From: an uncultured Oscillospiraceae bacterium
GTDB lineage: Bacteria; Bacillota; Clostridia; Oscillospirales; Ruminococcaceae
Direction of reading: 5' to 3'
NCBI GenBank assembly: GCA_934446355.1
Contig: CAKSEC010000022.1
Coordinates: 1-30,245 of the forward strand
DNA length: 30,245 nucleotides
The notes beneath the pieces were generated by a model that saw nothing but the letters and a program-made list of their open reading frames with translations, was not told the DNA's origin and ran no database searches. Below, piece after piece: positions 1 through 7,550 of the stretch. Position 1 is the stretch's first letter. Each line of letters begins with the position of its first letter. The position numbers were made by a program, and so were the translations under genes.

Positions 1-78
1 CATTGAGAGATAGACCTTCTTTCTTTTGAATACGGTGTGGTAACTTTATTCTAGCAGATTTCGGTCTATCTCTCAATG
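1..78. repeat. Inverted repeat with 16-bp perfect arms
   Basis: Positions 1-16 (cattgagagatagacc) are the exact reverse complement of 63-78, with a 46-nt AT-rich spacer. A run of six T follows the right arm at 80-85, so it could end transcription coming from the left of the window. The long spacer is unusual for an intrinsic terminator, and the structure could also be a small palindromic insertion. What lies to the left is not visible, so the role is undecided. Confidence 0.5.
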
Positions 79-148
79 CTTTTTTATTCCGTTGTCCAAT
101 ATCTATTGTAGCACTACAAAAAATATTTGCGAATTTTTCAAAAACCAC

Positions 149-177
149 TTGACAAACCTGCTTCTTTGTGGTAGAAT
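149..177 (+). promoter_or_regulatory. Sigma-A promoter of tRNA-Leu
   Basis: TTGACA at 149-154 and TAGAAT at 172-177 are separated by 17 nt. The predicted start is near 184, about 28 nt before the mature tRNA. A perfect -35 box with optimal spacing fits a strong stable-RNA promoter. Confidence 0.85.
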
Positions 178-211
178 ATATACGTTGCTGATGAACAGCG
201 ACGGAATAAAT

Positions 212-298
212 GCAGGTGTGGCGGAATTGGCAGACGCGCTAGCTTCAGGTGCTAGTGATCGCAAGGTCATGTGGGTTCAAGTCCCGTCACCTGCACCA
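212..298 (+). tRNA. tRNA-Leu (anticodon CAG)
   Basis: The acceptor stem gcaggtg (212-218) pairs with cacctgc (288-294), followed by discriminator A295 and an encoded CCA (296-298). The anticodon arm is ctagc / ttcaggt / gctag, which places CAG as anticodon and so reads CUG leucine codons. A long variable arm (tgatc-gcaa-ggtca) marks a class II tRNA, and the T-loop gttcaagt is present. It is a single tRNA gene with its own promoter. Confidence 0.97.
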
Positions 299-301
299 GA
301 G

Positions 302-667
302 TTTTGGTTGCGGGAACGACCGCAACCAAAACATCCGATTTTTCTCGCCTGCCCCGGAGTGGGGCAGGCGTTTTGTTTCACAAAACCGAAAAATCTCGGT
401 CTGCTCGTTAGGCTGGGGCGGTTCTTGGCTAGGGCGGTTTTGGGCTGGGGTGGCTTTGACTGCGGAACGACCGCAGCCCAAATTTTTGATTTTTCCAGAC
501 CGCCCCTGAGTGGGACGGTCGTTTTGTTAGGTTTAGGCTGCGGGAACGACCGCAGCCTAAACATCCGATTTTTCTCGCCTACCCCTGAGTGGGGCAGGCG
601 TTTTGCTACGCAAAACCGAAAAATCTCGTGTGGTTCGTTAAGCTAGGGTGGTTCTTGGCTTGGGCGA
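302..667. repeat. Cluster of three hairpin-rich repeat units
   Basis: Two full units (about 302-437 and 531-667) match each other at a constant offset of 230 nt, with a shorter diverged unit (438-530) between them. Each full unit has a first hairpin with loop gaacga (12-bp perfect arms 302-313/320-331; 13-bp perfect arms 531-543/550-562), then a second GC-rich hairpin followed by TTTTG (arms 346-355/361-370 perfect; 576-585/591-600 with one mismatch), then a shared tail. The second hairpins resemble terminators and the first could end the tRNA transcript. No gene is seen here; open frames across it are products of the repeat. Confidence 0.8.
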
Positions 668-725
668 ACTTAATGGGTCATTTGTACGGCTTGAGTGATA
701 ATAGCTGCTTGGAAAGGAGAAAAGT

Positions 726-1019
726 ATGCTTGAAGGCGGAGATATGATAGTAAGTCTGTATGGCTTGCCTGAGGTCGGCGTTAGTGAGAACATAAAAATA
801 AAGAGAGCGTTTGTCGGAGATAAGGACGCAATACTGAATTTTGTCGGCGAACACTTTCAGAAAAACTGGGTCTATGAGGTGGAACATTCCCTTATGGCGG
901 ACGTGTCCAAATGCTTTATAGCCACGGATAATGGCAAGGTAGTCGGCTTTGCCTGCTTTGATTCGTCTGCAAAGGGATTCTTCGGTCCGATAGGCGTTGA
1001 CCCTGCCATATCGGCATAA
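726..1019 (+). pseudogene. GNAT acetyltransferase, N-terminal remnant
   Basis: The 97-residue frame has a good ribosome binding site (ggaaaggag at 711-719) and reads as the first half of a GNAT N-acetyltransferase: an N-terminal fold, then VVGFACFDSSAKGFFGPIGVDP, which in this family precedes the acetyl-CoA loop RxxGIGxxLL. That loop is missing. After GVDP the frame runs into an early stop at 1017-1019, and the downstream sequence belongs to another acetyltransferase. It is therefore a truncated gene, probably non-functional. The substrate cannot be told. Confidence 0.7.
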
Positions 1020-1586
1020 TAGCCAGCCGGAACGAGGGTTCTCATGCTGCGCTGTTCTTTGTTGATGAGAAACATCAGCGCCGAGGAATAGGCAGGAAAC
1101 TCTGGGAGCATATGCTCGGCGAAACGGCTTCCGGCGTAATAACGGTAAATTCCTCAATATTCGCAAAGGAAATATATGGTCACCTCTAAAAACCTTGTTT
1201 GAGTGAAAATGTGTATAGCACACCGCCTGCTTCTGTCAACAAGCGAAATTTCTGATGTGACGGCGTCCGTGCCGTCACTCGGTTATTTCGCTTTGCAACA
1301 TCGTGTTGCACCTCCTCGTAAGGCATACAGCCTTACTTCGTCGGCTTTCCTAGGGATACGCTGAATAAAGCGTAGCGTAACAAAATCAGTCACGTGAGTT
1401 CGCTCGTTTGAACGTGCCGATTTTGCTTTATTCAGCGTTTCCCTAGAAGCTGGCACACCCTGCCCATATTCGCTCACATGAGGTTTTTAGAGGTGACCAT
1501 ATGAAAAGCTGGGGTTCGTTCAGAAAGAGGAACTGCAGGAGGACAGCGGTATCAAGTTTATTCCGATGGAATATGTGCGTAAATAA
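1020..1586 (+). pseudogene. Second GNAT acetyltransferase, C-terminal remnant split by an insertion
   Basis: In the frame of base 1031 the sequence reads IASRNEGSHAALFFVDEKHQ followed by RRGIGRKLWEHML, the acetyl-CoA-binding motif A (R/QxxGxG/A) of GNAT enzymes, then ITVNSSIFAKEIY up to 1177. After the inserted element (1178-1498) and one copy of the duplicated target, the frame resumes at 1500-1502 with YEKLGFV, the classic end motif of the family, and ends MEYVRK at a stop at 1584-1586. Removing the insertion plus one target copy restores one continuous frame. The N-terminal half is missing, so it was already defective or was lost separately. It does not continue the upstream fragment, because it carries its own equivalent of the VDxxxRxxGIG region. 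Confidence 0.75.
1178..1498. mobile_element. MITE-like insertion, 321 bp, with terminal inverted repeats and ATAT duplication
   Basis: The ends are perfect 18-bp inverted repeats: GGTCACCTCTAAAAACCT at 1178-1195 and its complement at 1481-1498. ATAT flanks both sides (1174-1177 and 1499-1502), which fits a 4-bp target duplication, and its removal repairs an acetyltransferase reading frame. Inside are further palindromes: gtgacggc/gccgtcac (1257-1264/1271-1278), agcgaaat/atttcgct (1242-1249/1285-1292), and a 22-bp stem 1350-1371/1425-1446. There is no transposase frame, so it must have been moved in trans. The family is not identified. Confidence 0.88.
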
Positions 1587-1670
1587 GAAAGCCTGACATT
1601 CTGTGATTCGGCAGGGGGAGCCTTTTCTGCTGTGCGATTATTGTGCAGCAATGATTTTTTCAAAAAAGCC

Positions 1671-1699
1671 TTGCAATATACAGCGATTTACTGTATAAT
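1671..1699 (+). promoter_or_regulatory. Sigma-A promoter of the zapA-U32-barnase operon
   Basis: TTGCAA at 1671-1676 and TATAAT at 1694-1699 are 17 nt apart, with a ribosome binding site (ggaaaggag, 1721-1729) before the ATG at 1739. Confidence 0.75.
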
Positions 1700-1738
1700 G
1701 GAATATAGACAATACATTCCGGAAAGGAGTTCCCATAA

Positions 1739-3124
1739 ATGCTCAACGAAAAGGTCACAGTCACTATATGTGGCAAGCCATATAATCTCCGCACGAACGA
1801 TACTGCGGCGCTTCTCCGTCAGGCGGAGGAGACCGACCGCCGCATAACCGAATACTGCCGCCAGATGCCGAACAATCCTTCCCCCAAGGAGGACGCCTGC
1901 GTATTTACGGTGCTCGACCTGCTCGGCGAACTTGATTCAGCCAATGCGGGCAGGGACGCTCTCGCACGCCAGAACGCCGCACTCACCGGCACTGCAGAGC
2001 AGGGAGCAAAGGCGCTTGCGGAAAACAAACGTCTGGCTGAGGAAAACTCCGCCCTGAGAAAGGATTCGGCTGCGCTTGAAGCGCTCCGCAAGAGTTTCAC
2101 AGAACTGGAGGGAAAGAACTCCCAGCTTGCGCAGACGTTAAAGGAAGCCAACGACCGTGCCTCAGAGGGGGCTGCGGCAAAGGCGGAACTTGAAAAGGCG
2201 AACAGCCGTATTTCTTCTCTGGAGGAGAAAAATTCGCAGCTTGCCGCGGGTCTGAAATCTGTGTCGGATACGTCGGCGGAGCAGGAGAAGTCTATAAATG
2301 AACTTACTCGCCAGAACGCCGACCTGAAAAAGCAGACCGAAAAGCTTGCCGGCCTTACGGAGGAAAACAAGAAGCTGACCGAAAAGCTTGAAAAATCTGC
2401 CAACACCGCTGAAGCGCTGCGCAGAGCCGAGGAGCGTGCCTATGCGCTTGAAAAGGAACGTGAAAAGCTTAAGGCGGGCGCGGTGGAACTTGAAAATGTG
2501 AAGAAGTCGCTGACGGCTGAGCAGTCGAAGAATCTCGACCTCGAAAAGAAGCTTGCCGCAGCCGAGAAGTCCGCAGAGGAACTCGACGCGGTGAAGCAGT
2601 CGCTTTCAGCGGAAAAGGGCAGGAACTCCGACCTCGAAAAGAAGCTTGCCGCAGCCGAGAAGTCCGAAGAGGAACTCGACGCAGTGAAGCAGTCGCTTTC
2701 AGCAGAAAAGGGCAGGAACTCCGACCTTGAAAAGAAGCTAGCCGTAGCCGAGAAATCCGCAGAGGAACTCGACGCAGTGAAGCAGTCGCTTTCAGCGGAA
2801 AAGGGCAGGAACTCCGACCTTGAAAAGAAGCTAGCCGCAGCCGAGAAGTCCGTTGAGGAACTGGCTGCGCTGCGTGAAAAGGCTGACAAATACGAGGAAC
2901 TGACCGTGGTGTATTCCCAGATGGAAAGCGAGAACGCCGCACTAAAGGAGAATGCGGGCAGCGAGGAGCTTTCCCTGCGTTTCGAGGAGCAGTCGGCGCA
3001 GCTTGAGGAACTGAAAAAGCAGCTTGCAGAGGCTCAGTCGGAGATAAAGGAGCTTAAAAAGACCAACACTTCGCTGAATAAACAGCTGAATGAAATGCTG
3101 GAGGACGGCCAGCTTACGCTATGA
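1739..3124 (+). CDS. ZapA-like cell division protein with long repetitive coiled coil
   Basis: The first ~75 residues (KVTVTICGKPYNLRTNDT, then a helix ending in FTVLDLLGELDSA) match the ZapA family, small proteins that bind FtsZ and cross-link its filaments at the division ring. Ordinary ZapA is about 85-110 residues; this one has 461, the rest being almost uninterrupted charged coiled coil with no membrane segment or signal peptide. Residues ~250-373 are four tandem 31-residue repeats (units begin EL(D/E)xVK, middle NxDLEKKLA). The stop overlaps the start of the U32 gene as ATGA, so the two are translationally coupled. The ZapA assignment rests on the N-terminus; the long tail may act as a cytoskeletal spacer, which is inference. 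Confidence 0.75.
   Translation: MLNEKVTVTICGKPYNLRTNDTAALLRQAEETDRRITEYCRQMPNNPSPKEDACVFTVLDLLGELDSANAGRDALARQNAALTGTAEQGAKALAENKRLAEENSALRKDSAALEALRKSFTELEGKNSQLAQTLKEANDRASEGAAAKAELEKANSRISSLEEKNSQLAAGLKSVSDTSAEQEKSINELTRQNADLKKQTEKLAGLTEENKKLTEKLEKSANTAEALRRAEERAYALEKEREKLKAGAVELENVKKSLTAEQSKNLDLEKKLAAAEKSAEELDAVKQSLSAEKGRNSDLEKKLAAAEKSEEELDAVKQSLSAEKGRNSDLEKKLAVAEKSAEELDAVKQSLSAEKGRNSDLEKKLAAAEKSVEELAALREKADKYEELTVVYSQMESENAALKENAGSEELSLRFEEQSAQLEELKKQLAEAQSEIKELKKTNTSLNKQLNEMLEDGQLTL
2486..2857 (+). repeat. Four in-frame 93-bp tandem repeats in the coiled-coil gene
   Basis: Units start at 2486, 2579, 2672 and 2765, each 93 bp or 31 codons. Units 2-4 are nearly identical in nucleotide sequence; unit 1 is more diverged (ELENVKKSLTAEQSKN against ELDAVKQSLSAEKGRN). 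The near identity points to recent expansion or homogenisation. 31 residues is four heptads plus three, so each unit should shift the coiled-coil register (a stammer). Confidence 0.9.
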
Positions 3125-5175
3125 GCGAGATACTTTCACCGCTTGGCGGTATTTCAGACCTGCAGGCGGCGCTGAACAGCGGTGCGGACGCAGTCTACCT
3201 CGGATTAAAGGACTTTTCCGCACGGAAGAATGCGGAGAATTTCACCGCCGAGGAACTGGAAACGGTCTGCGCCGAGTGCCACCGCCGCAGCGTAAAGGTC
3301 TACGCCGCACTGAACACGCTGGTGTACGACAGCGAAGCCGAGAGATTTCTGGAGTGCGTGAAAACGGCTGCGCAATGCGGCGTTGACGGGCTTATAATTC
3401 AGGATATCGGAGCGGCGGAGCTGGTGCGCAGGATATGCCCGCAGATACCGCAGCACGCTTCCACGCAGATGACGCTGAACAGCCCCGCAGGAGTTAAGGC
3501 GGCTCAGCGGCTGGGATTTACCCGTGCGGTCATCGGGCGGGAACTTTCGTTTGAGCAGATAAAGAATATTGCAGAATGCGCCGGTATCGAGCTGGAGGTT
3601 TTCGTACACGGCGCACTTTGCGTGTGTATCAGCGGTCAGTGCTACATGAGCAGCGTTTTCGGCGGCAGGAGCGGCAGCAGGGGGCTCTGCGCACAGCCCT
3701 GCAGGCTGGATTTCACCTGCGGCGGGCGGCATAATGTGATATCTCTGAAAGACAGCTCGCTCGTCCGGTATTTACCGCAGCTTGAAAAGCTTGGGATAGC
3801 TTCGTTCAAGATAGAAGGCAGAATGAAGCGCCCTGAATATATCGCCTGCGCTGTTGACGCCTGCAGACGGTCGCTTGACGGTCTGGAGTATGACGCAGAG
3901 CGGCTTTCGGGGATATTCTCACGGGGCGGGCTGACTGACGGCTATTTCTCCGGCACTATGCGGGATATGCAGGGCATACGCAGCCGTGAGGACGTGGACA
4001 ATTCCGCAAAGGCGCTTGCAGGAATCAAGGCGCTGTACAAATCGGAAAGACCCCGCATAAGGGTCGATATCCACACCGTGATACGCAGCGGAGAGCCTGC
4101 GGAGGTAAGCGGGGAATGTCCGGAATACGGGATATCTGCGCAGGTCAGCGGAGAGCTTCCGCAGAATGCCGTGAACGCTCCGCTGACCGAAGCTTCGGTC
4201 TGCGAGAGAATGTCGAAGCTTGGCGGCACTCAGTTCTATTCCGGAACGGTGACAGCCGATGTCGGCGAGGGGCTGAATCTTCCGGCTTCTGCGCTCAACT
4301 CAATGCGCAGGGAACTTGCGGACAAGCTTGACAGGGCAGTCATGGAGCGGAATACTCCGCATTATGAAATAGCAGAAATGCCGCAGCCGGAGGTTTCCGT
4401 TCGGGAAAGCGGCGCACTGCGGTGGCGGTGCGAGGTATACACTGCGCAGCAGCTGGAACAGGCTCTGCAGCTTGATTTTGAGCTGATATATGCGCCGATA
4501 CGCCTGCTTTCCGAGGATACGCCGGACAAGGACAGGATCGCAGTGATACCGCCGTTCGTGCTGTCTGACTGCGAGGAGCAGGCACGCAGCAGGCTGATTC
4601 AGCTAAGGGAATGCAGCTTCACTCACGGCATGGCGCAGACGTTGGGTCATGCGCAGCTTCTTGAAGAATGCGGGTACGCAGTTCACGGCGGTTACAGAAT
4701 GAACATCATCAACAGTTATTCTGCAGAGGTATGCGGGAATCTGGGGTTCAGCGACGCCGTGCTGTCATTCGAGGGCACGGCGAAGCAGCTTGCGGAGATA
4801 CGTTCGCCCATTCCGAGAGGAATAGTGGCATATGGCAGGCTTCCGCTGATGATAATGCGCAGATGTCCGGTGAGCGGCGGCGCACCCTGCGGCAGAGTAC
4901 GGCTGTTTGACGACGGCGGCAGTCCCTGCGGGGAATGTATATGCGACCGTCGTGGCGGCAGAATGCCGGTGCTGTGCGGCGGCAACAGCGTGGAACTGCT
5001 CAATCCCGACCTGCTGATAATGAGCGACAGGCTCGAAAGCCTTGCGCCGTTCGATTTCGCCGTGCTGAAATTCACAGACGAGCAGGACGTTGGTGCGGTT
5101 TATGAGATGTACCGCACGGGAAGAAAGCCGACGGGCACGCTGACCAGAGGACTATACTTCCGTGGCGCAGAATAA
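3121..5175 (+). CDS. U32 peptidase-family protein (RlhA/TrhP-type RNA hydroxylation)
   Basis: The 684-residue protein begins with the family's TIM-barrel start (LSPLGGISDLQAALNSGADAVYLG) and carries its signature at about residues 160-198: VFVHGALCVCISGQCYMSS, then FGGRSGSRGLCAQPCR, whose cysteines are thought to hold an iron-sulfur cluster. Family members once called collagenase-like peptidases are now known in E. coli as RlhA (hydroxylation of 23S rRNA C2501) and TrhP (tRNA wobble-uridine hydroxylation), using prephenate-derived chemistry. The length and the extra C-terminal part fit the longer RlhA-like type. It overlaps the ZapA-like gene by 4 nt. Whether it acts on rRNA or tRNA cannot be decided here. 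Confidence 0.85.
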   Translation: MSEILSPLGGISDLQAALNSGADAVYLGLKDFSARKNAENFTAEELETVCAECHRRSVKVYAALNTLVYDSEAERFLECVKTAAQCGVDGLIIQDIGAAELVRRICPQIPQHASTQMTLNSPAGVKAAQRLGFTRAVIGRELSFEQIKNIAECAGIELEVFVHGALCVCISGQCYMSSVFGGRSGSRGLCAQPCRLDFTCGGRHNVISLKDSSLVRYLPQLEKLGIASFKIEGRMKRPEYIACAVDACRRSLDGLEYDAERLSGIFSRGGLTDGYFSGTMRDMQGIRSREDVDNSAKALAGIKALYKSERPRIRVDIHTVIRSGEPAEVSGECPEYGISAQVSGELPQNAVNAPLTEASVCERMSKLGGTQFYSGTVTADVGEGLNLPASALNSMRRELADKLDRAVMERNTPHYEIAEMPQPEVSVRESGALRWRCEVYTAQQLEQALQLDFELIYAPIRLLSEDTPDKDRIAVIPPFVLSDCEEQARSRLIQLRECSFTHGMAQTLGHAQLLEECGYAVHGGYRMNIINSYSAEVCGNLGFSDAVLSFEGTAKQLAEIRSPIPRGIVAYGRLPLMIMRRCPVSGGAPCGRVRLFDDGGSPCGECICDRRGGRMPVLCGGNSVELLNPDLLIMSDRLESLAPFDFAVLKFTDEQDVGAVYEMYRTGRKPTGTLTRGLYFRGAE

Positions 5176-5186
5176 GTGAGGTCATA

Positions 5187-5822
5187 ATGAAGAAACTACT
5201 ATCACTGCTTGCGGCGGCGTTTGCTGCGCTGTCGCTGACAGGCTGCTCGGTTCCTGACGATATATCGTTTATTCAGGATATCGTGAATATTCAGGACGAG
5301 TATACCGAGGATACGCAGTCGGTCGCTCCAATTGAGGATCCGCAAAGCAATACACCCGCCGCAGACGAGAGCGCACAGCCGGAAATTTCGGATACCGCCG
5401 AGCCTGCCCCTGCGACTGACGAGCATTCAGAGCAGCAGCCGAACGCTCCGCCGGAGGATACGCAGGAAACCGCACTGGCAGAGGACGGAAGCTATGACAG
5501 TCCGGAGGACGTCGCACTGTATATCCACACATACGGCAGGCTGCCGTCAAACTTCATCACCAAAAAACAGGCGAGGGATCTTGGCTGGGAGGGCGGCTCG
5601 GTCGAGAAATACGCAGCGGGAATGTGCATAGGCGGCGACCGCTTCGGCAATTACGAGGGACTGCTCCCTGAGAAAGCCGGCAGAAGCTACACTGAATGCG
5701 ACGTGAACACGCTCGGCAAGGACAGTCGGGGCGCAGAACGCGTGATATTCTCGAACGACGGGCTGGTATACTACACCGGCGACCATTACAAGAGTTTTAC
5801 ACTGATTTACGGAGAGGAATAA
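5187..5822 (+). CDS. Lipoprotein-anchored barnase-type ribonuclease
   Basis: The 211-residue product has a lipoprotein signal (MKKLLSLLAA..., lipobox LTGC, Cys20), an acidic Pro/Ser/Thr-rich linker of about residues 40-100, and a C-terminal domain (about 104-211) that aligns by eye with barnase of Bacillus amyloliquefaciens. Catalytic residues are kept: Lys126 (barnase K27, in ITK), Glu170 (E73, in YTECDVN), Arg185 (R87) and His200 (H102, in GDHYKSF). It should cleave RNA after guanosine. Export and lipid anchoring would hold it outside the membrane. It starts 11 nt after the U32 gene and 3 nt before a barstar gene. The function (scavenging extracellular RNA or attacking competitors) is not shown by the sequence. 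Confidence 0.9.
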   Translation: MKKLLSLLAAAFAALSLTGCSVPDDISFIQDIVNIQDEYTEDTQSVAPIEDPQSNTPAADESAQPEISDTAEPAPATDEHSEQQPNAPPEDTQETALAEDGSYDSPEDVALYIHTYGRLPSNFITKKQARDLGWEGGSVEKYAAGMCIGGDRFGNYEGLLPEKAGRSYTECDVNTLGKDSRGAERVIFSNDGLVYYTGDHYKSFTLIYGEE

Positions 5823-5825
5823 CAC

Positions 5826-6101
5826 ATGAAAACACTCATCATTGACGCCGCTTCCATCAGCGGCATGGACCAGATACACGGAAGATTCTACGCGGCGTTT
5901 GATTTTCCGGAATGCTACGGCGAAACGCTGGATTCTCTGCACGACTATCTCGGCGAGATAAACGGCTATGACGCAGTGATAAGGATACTCAACAGTTCTG
6001 AACTTGAAAACAGGCTGGGCGAGGGCGAGGCAAAGGCGCTGAGAAAGGTGCTCAGCGACAGCGCCGCAGAAAATCCCTGCATATCTGTTGAGTTCGCCTA
6101 A
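5826..6101 (+). CDS. Barstar-family ribonuclease inhibitor
   Basis: The 91-residue cytoplasmic protein matches barstar over its full length (barstar 89-90 residues). The inhibitory helix and loop FPECYGETLDSLHDYLGE corresponds to barstar's LPEYYGENLDALWDCL; Asp36 and Asp40 match barstar D35 and D39, which plug the barnase active site, and the end SVEFA matches its last strand. It follows the barnase lipoprotein gene by 3 nt, so it should protect the cell from any enzyme that folds before export. It has no signal peptide. Confidence 0.92.
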   Translation: MKTLIIDAASISGMDQIHGRFYAAFDFPECYGETLDSLHDYLGEINGYDAVIRILNSSELENRLGEGEAKALRKVLSDSAAENPCISVEFA

Positions 6102-6108
6102 GAATAGA

Positions 6109-6139
6109 GAAACTGCGTCTGAAACGGCGCAGTTTTCTG
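6109..6139 (+). terminator. Intrinsic terminator after barstar
   Basis: aaactgcg (6110-6117) pairs with cgcagttt (6128-6135) around a 10-nt loop, extendable by a G-T pair, with a T-rich tail. It lies 8 nt after the barstar stop and closes the operon that begins near 1700. Confidence 0.7.
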
Positions 6140-6197
6140 TAACATGATGTTGTATAATAACAGTGGGTCATTATATCCGCAAAAGGAGGAGCGAGTT

Positions 6198-7208
6198 ATG
6201 TCAGAAAGCGATGAACTTAAAGCCAGCCAGCGCCTGAAGCTTCTGTATCTGAGGGACATTTTCCTCAGGCATACGAGCGACAGCGAATCGCTGACCCGCA
6301 GCCAGATATCCGACCTGCTTCTGGAGGAATACGGTATCAGCGAGGGCAGAAAGGCGTTCGGCGAGGATATCGAGGCGCTTCGCAGCTACGGCATGGACAT
6401 TCAGTGGACGAACGGCAGGACTGCTGCTTACAGGCTTTCCAGCCGTGAATTTGAGCTTGCCGAACTGAAGCTGCTTGCCGACGCGGTGAGTTCTGCGAAG
6501 TTCCTGACGATAAAGCAGTCGGAAACGCTGCTGAATAAGCTTGGCACTCTGTGCAGCGAGAACGAGGCGCAGCAGCTTAGCCGCACAGTTTATGTCAACG
6601 GCAGGGTGAAGCAGTCCAACAAGGGCGTGCTGTATAATGCGGACACGATAAATCATGCGATATCCACAAAGCCGCTGCGCAAGATACAGTTCCGCTATTT
6701 CGACTACGACCTTGCGAAGCACCGCAGATACCGTGACGGAATGCGGGTCTGCTCGCCGTATGCGCTGGTGTGGGACAGCGAGCACTACTACCTTGTGGCG
6801 TGGAACGACCGCCGCGACTGTATGTCCAGCTATCGTGTGGACAGAATGGAGGACGTGGAGCTGACCGAGCAGCCCGCCAGACCGCTTCCCAGAGGGTTCG
6901 ACATGGAGGACTATGTTGCGGCTCATATCTCGATGTTCAGCGGGGAAAAGAGCGAACTGAAGCTGAGATTCGATAAATCGCTGGTCAACGCCGTGCTCGA
7001 TCGGTTCGGTACGGGTGTGCGGCTGATAAAGTCCGCAGACAGCGAAAGCTTCACGATACATATCAGCGTTGCCGCACAGCCGCCGTTCTTTGCGTGGCTG
7101 TTCCAGTTCGGAGATAAGGCGGAACTTGTTGCGCCGGAGTCCGCACGCAGGCAGTATCTTGAAATGCTGGAGAATGTGGCGGGGCGGCACAGGAAAGATG
7201 GGGAATAG
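6198..7208 (+). CDS. WYL-domain transcriptional regulator
   Basis: The 336-residue protein has an N-terminal helix-turn-helix region (LKLLYLRDIFLRHTSD ... LTRSQISDLLLEEYGIS ... FGEDIEALRSYGMDI) and a central WYL domain (about residues 150-230) with the family pattern SPYALVWDSEHYYLVAW and SYRVDRMEDVE, then a WCX-like C-terminal part. WYL proteins are DNA-binding regulators thought to sense nucleic acids or nucleotides. The ATG at 6198 is chosen because aaaaggagga (6181-6190) precedes it; the longer frame from 6144 overlaps a TATAAT at 6153-6158 that may be its own promoter. The target is unknown; the adjacent ribonuclease pair is suggestive only. Confidence 0.85.
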   Translation: MSESDELKASQRLKLLYLRDIFLRHTSDSESLTRSQISDLLLEEYGISEGRKAFGEDIEALRSYGMDIQWTNGRTAAYRLSSREFELAELKLLADAVSSAKFLTIKQSETLLNKLGTLCSENEAQQLSRTVYVNGRVKQSNKGVLYNADTINHAISTKPLRKIQFRYFDYDLAKHRRYRDGMRVCSPYALVWDSEHYYLVAWNDRRDCMSSYRVDRMEDVELTEQPARPLPRGFDMEDYVAAHISMFSGEKSELKLRFDKSLVNAVLDRFGTGVRLIKSADSESFTIHISVAAQPPFFAWLFQFGDKAELVAPESARRQYLEMLENVAGRHRKDGE

Positions 7209-7274
7209 GAAAAGAGGGGGACGCCCCTTTCAAATAAGGCTGATGGAAGAATCAGAATAAGGAGGTCAGGGAGA

Positions 7275-7541
7275 ATGCCTGAATTAAGCCGATTTTTCGG
7301 AATGGTCATAAAAATGTTATACATGGATAACTCACAGCATAATAAGCCGCATATCCATGTGTACTACGGAGATTACGAAGCTTCTGTCGGGATAGACGGT
7401 GAACTTCTCGCAGGTTCTCTGCCGGTAAAGCAGCTCAGAATAATACAGGCGTGGGTCATAATCCATGAGGACGAGTTGTACAGAGCGTGGAATATGGCGG
7501 TAAAGGGCGAGGCTTTCGGCAAAATAGAACCGCTGAAATGA
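7275..7541 (+). CDS. DUF4160 protein
   Basis: The 88-residue protein shows the DUF4160 pattern: start PELSRFFGMVIKMLYMD, the NKPHIHVYYGDYEASVGID core with its conserved His-Xaa-His, and the helix RIIQAWVIIHEDELYRAWNMA. A strong ribosome binding site (ggaggtc at 7261-7267) precedes the ATG. It sits 9 nt before a DUF2442 gene, a common pairing that is often suspected to be a toxin-antitoxin-like module. No activity is established from the sequence. Confidence 0.85.
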   Translation: MPELSRFFGMVIKMLYMDNSQHNKPHIHVYYGDYEASVGIDGELLAGSLPVKQLRIIQAWVIIHEDELYRAWNMAVKGEAFGKIEPLK

Positions 7542-7550
7542 GGTGAGCAT

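Noticed and set aside
277..646. Reading frames across the hairpin repeats after tRNA-Leu
   Set aside because: They run through palindromes on both strands, overlap the tRNA, and their products repeat with the DNA; no ribosome binding site or family match.
6201..7190. Long antisense open frame opposite the WYL gene
   Set aside because: It mirrors the codon pattern of the real gene, shows no family motif and has no ribosome binding site; the same holds for long frames opposite clpB, feoB, mreB and rnfD.
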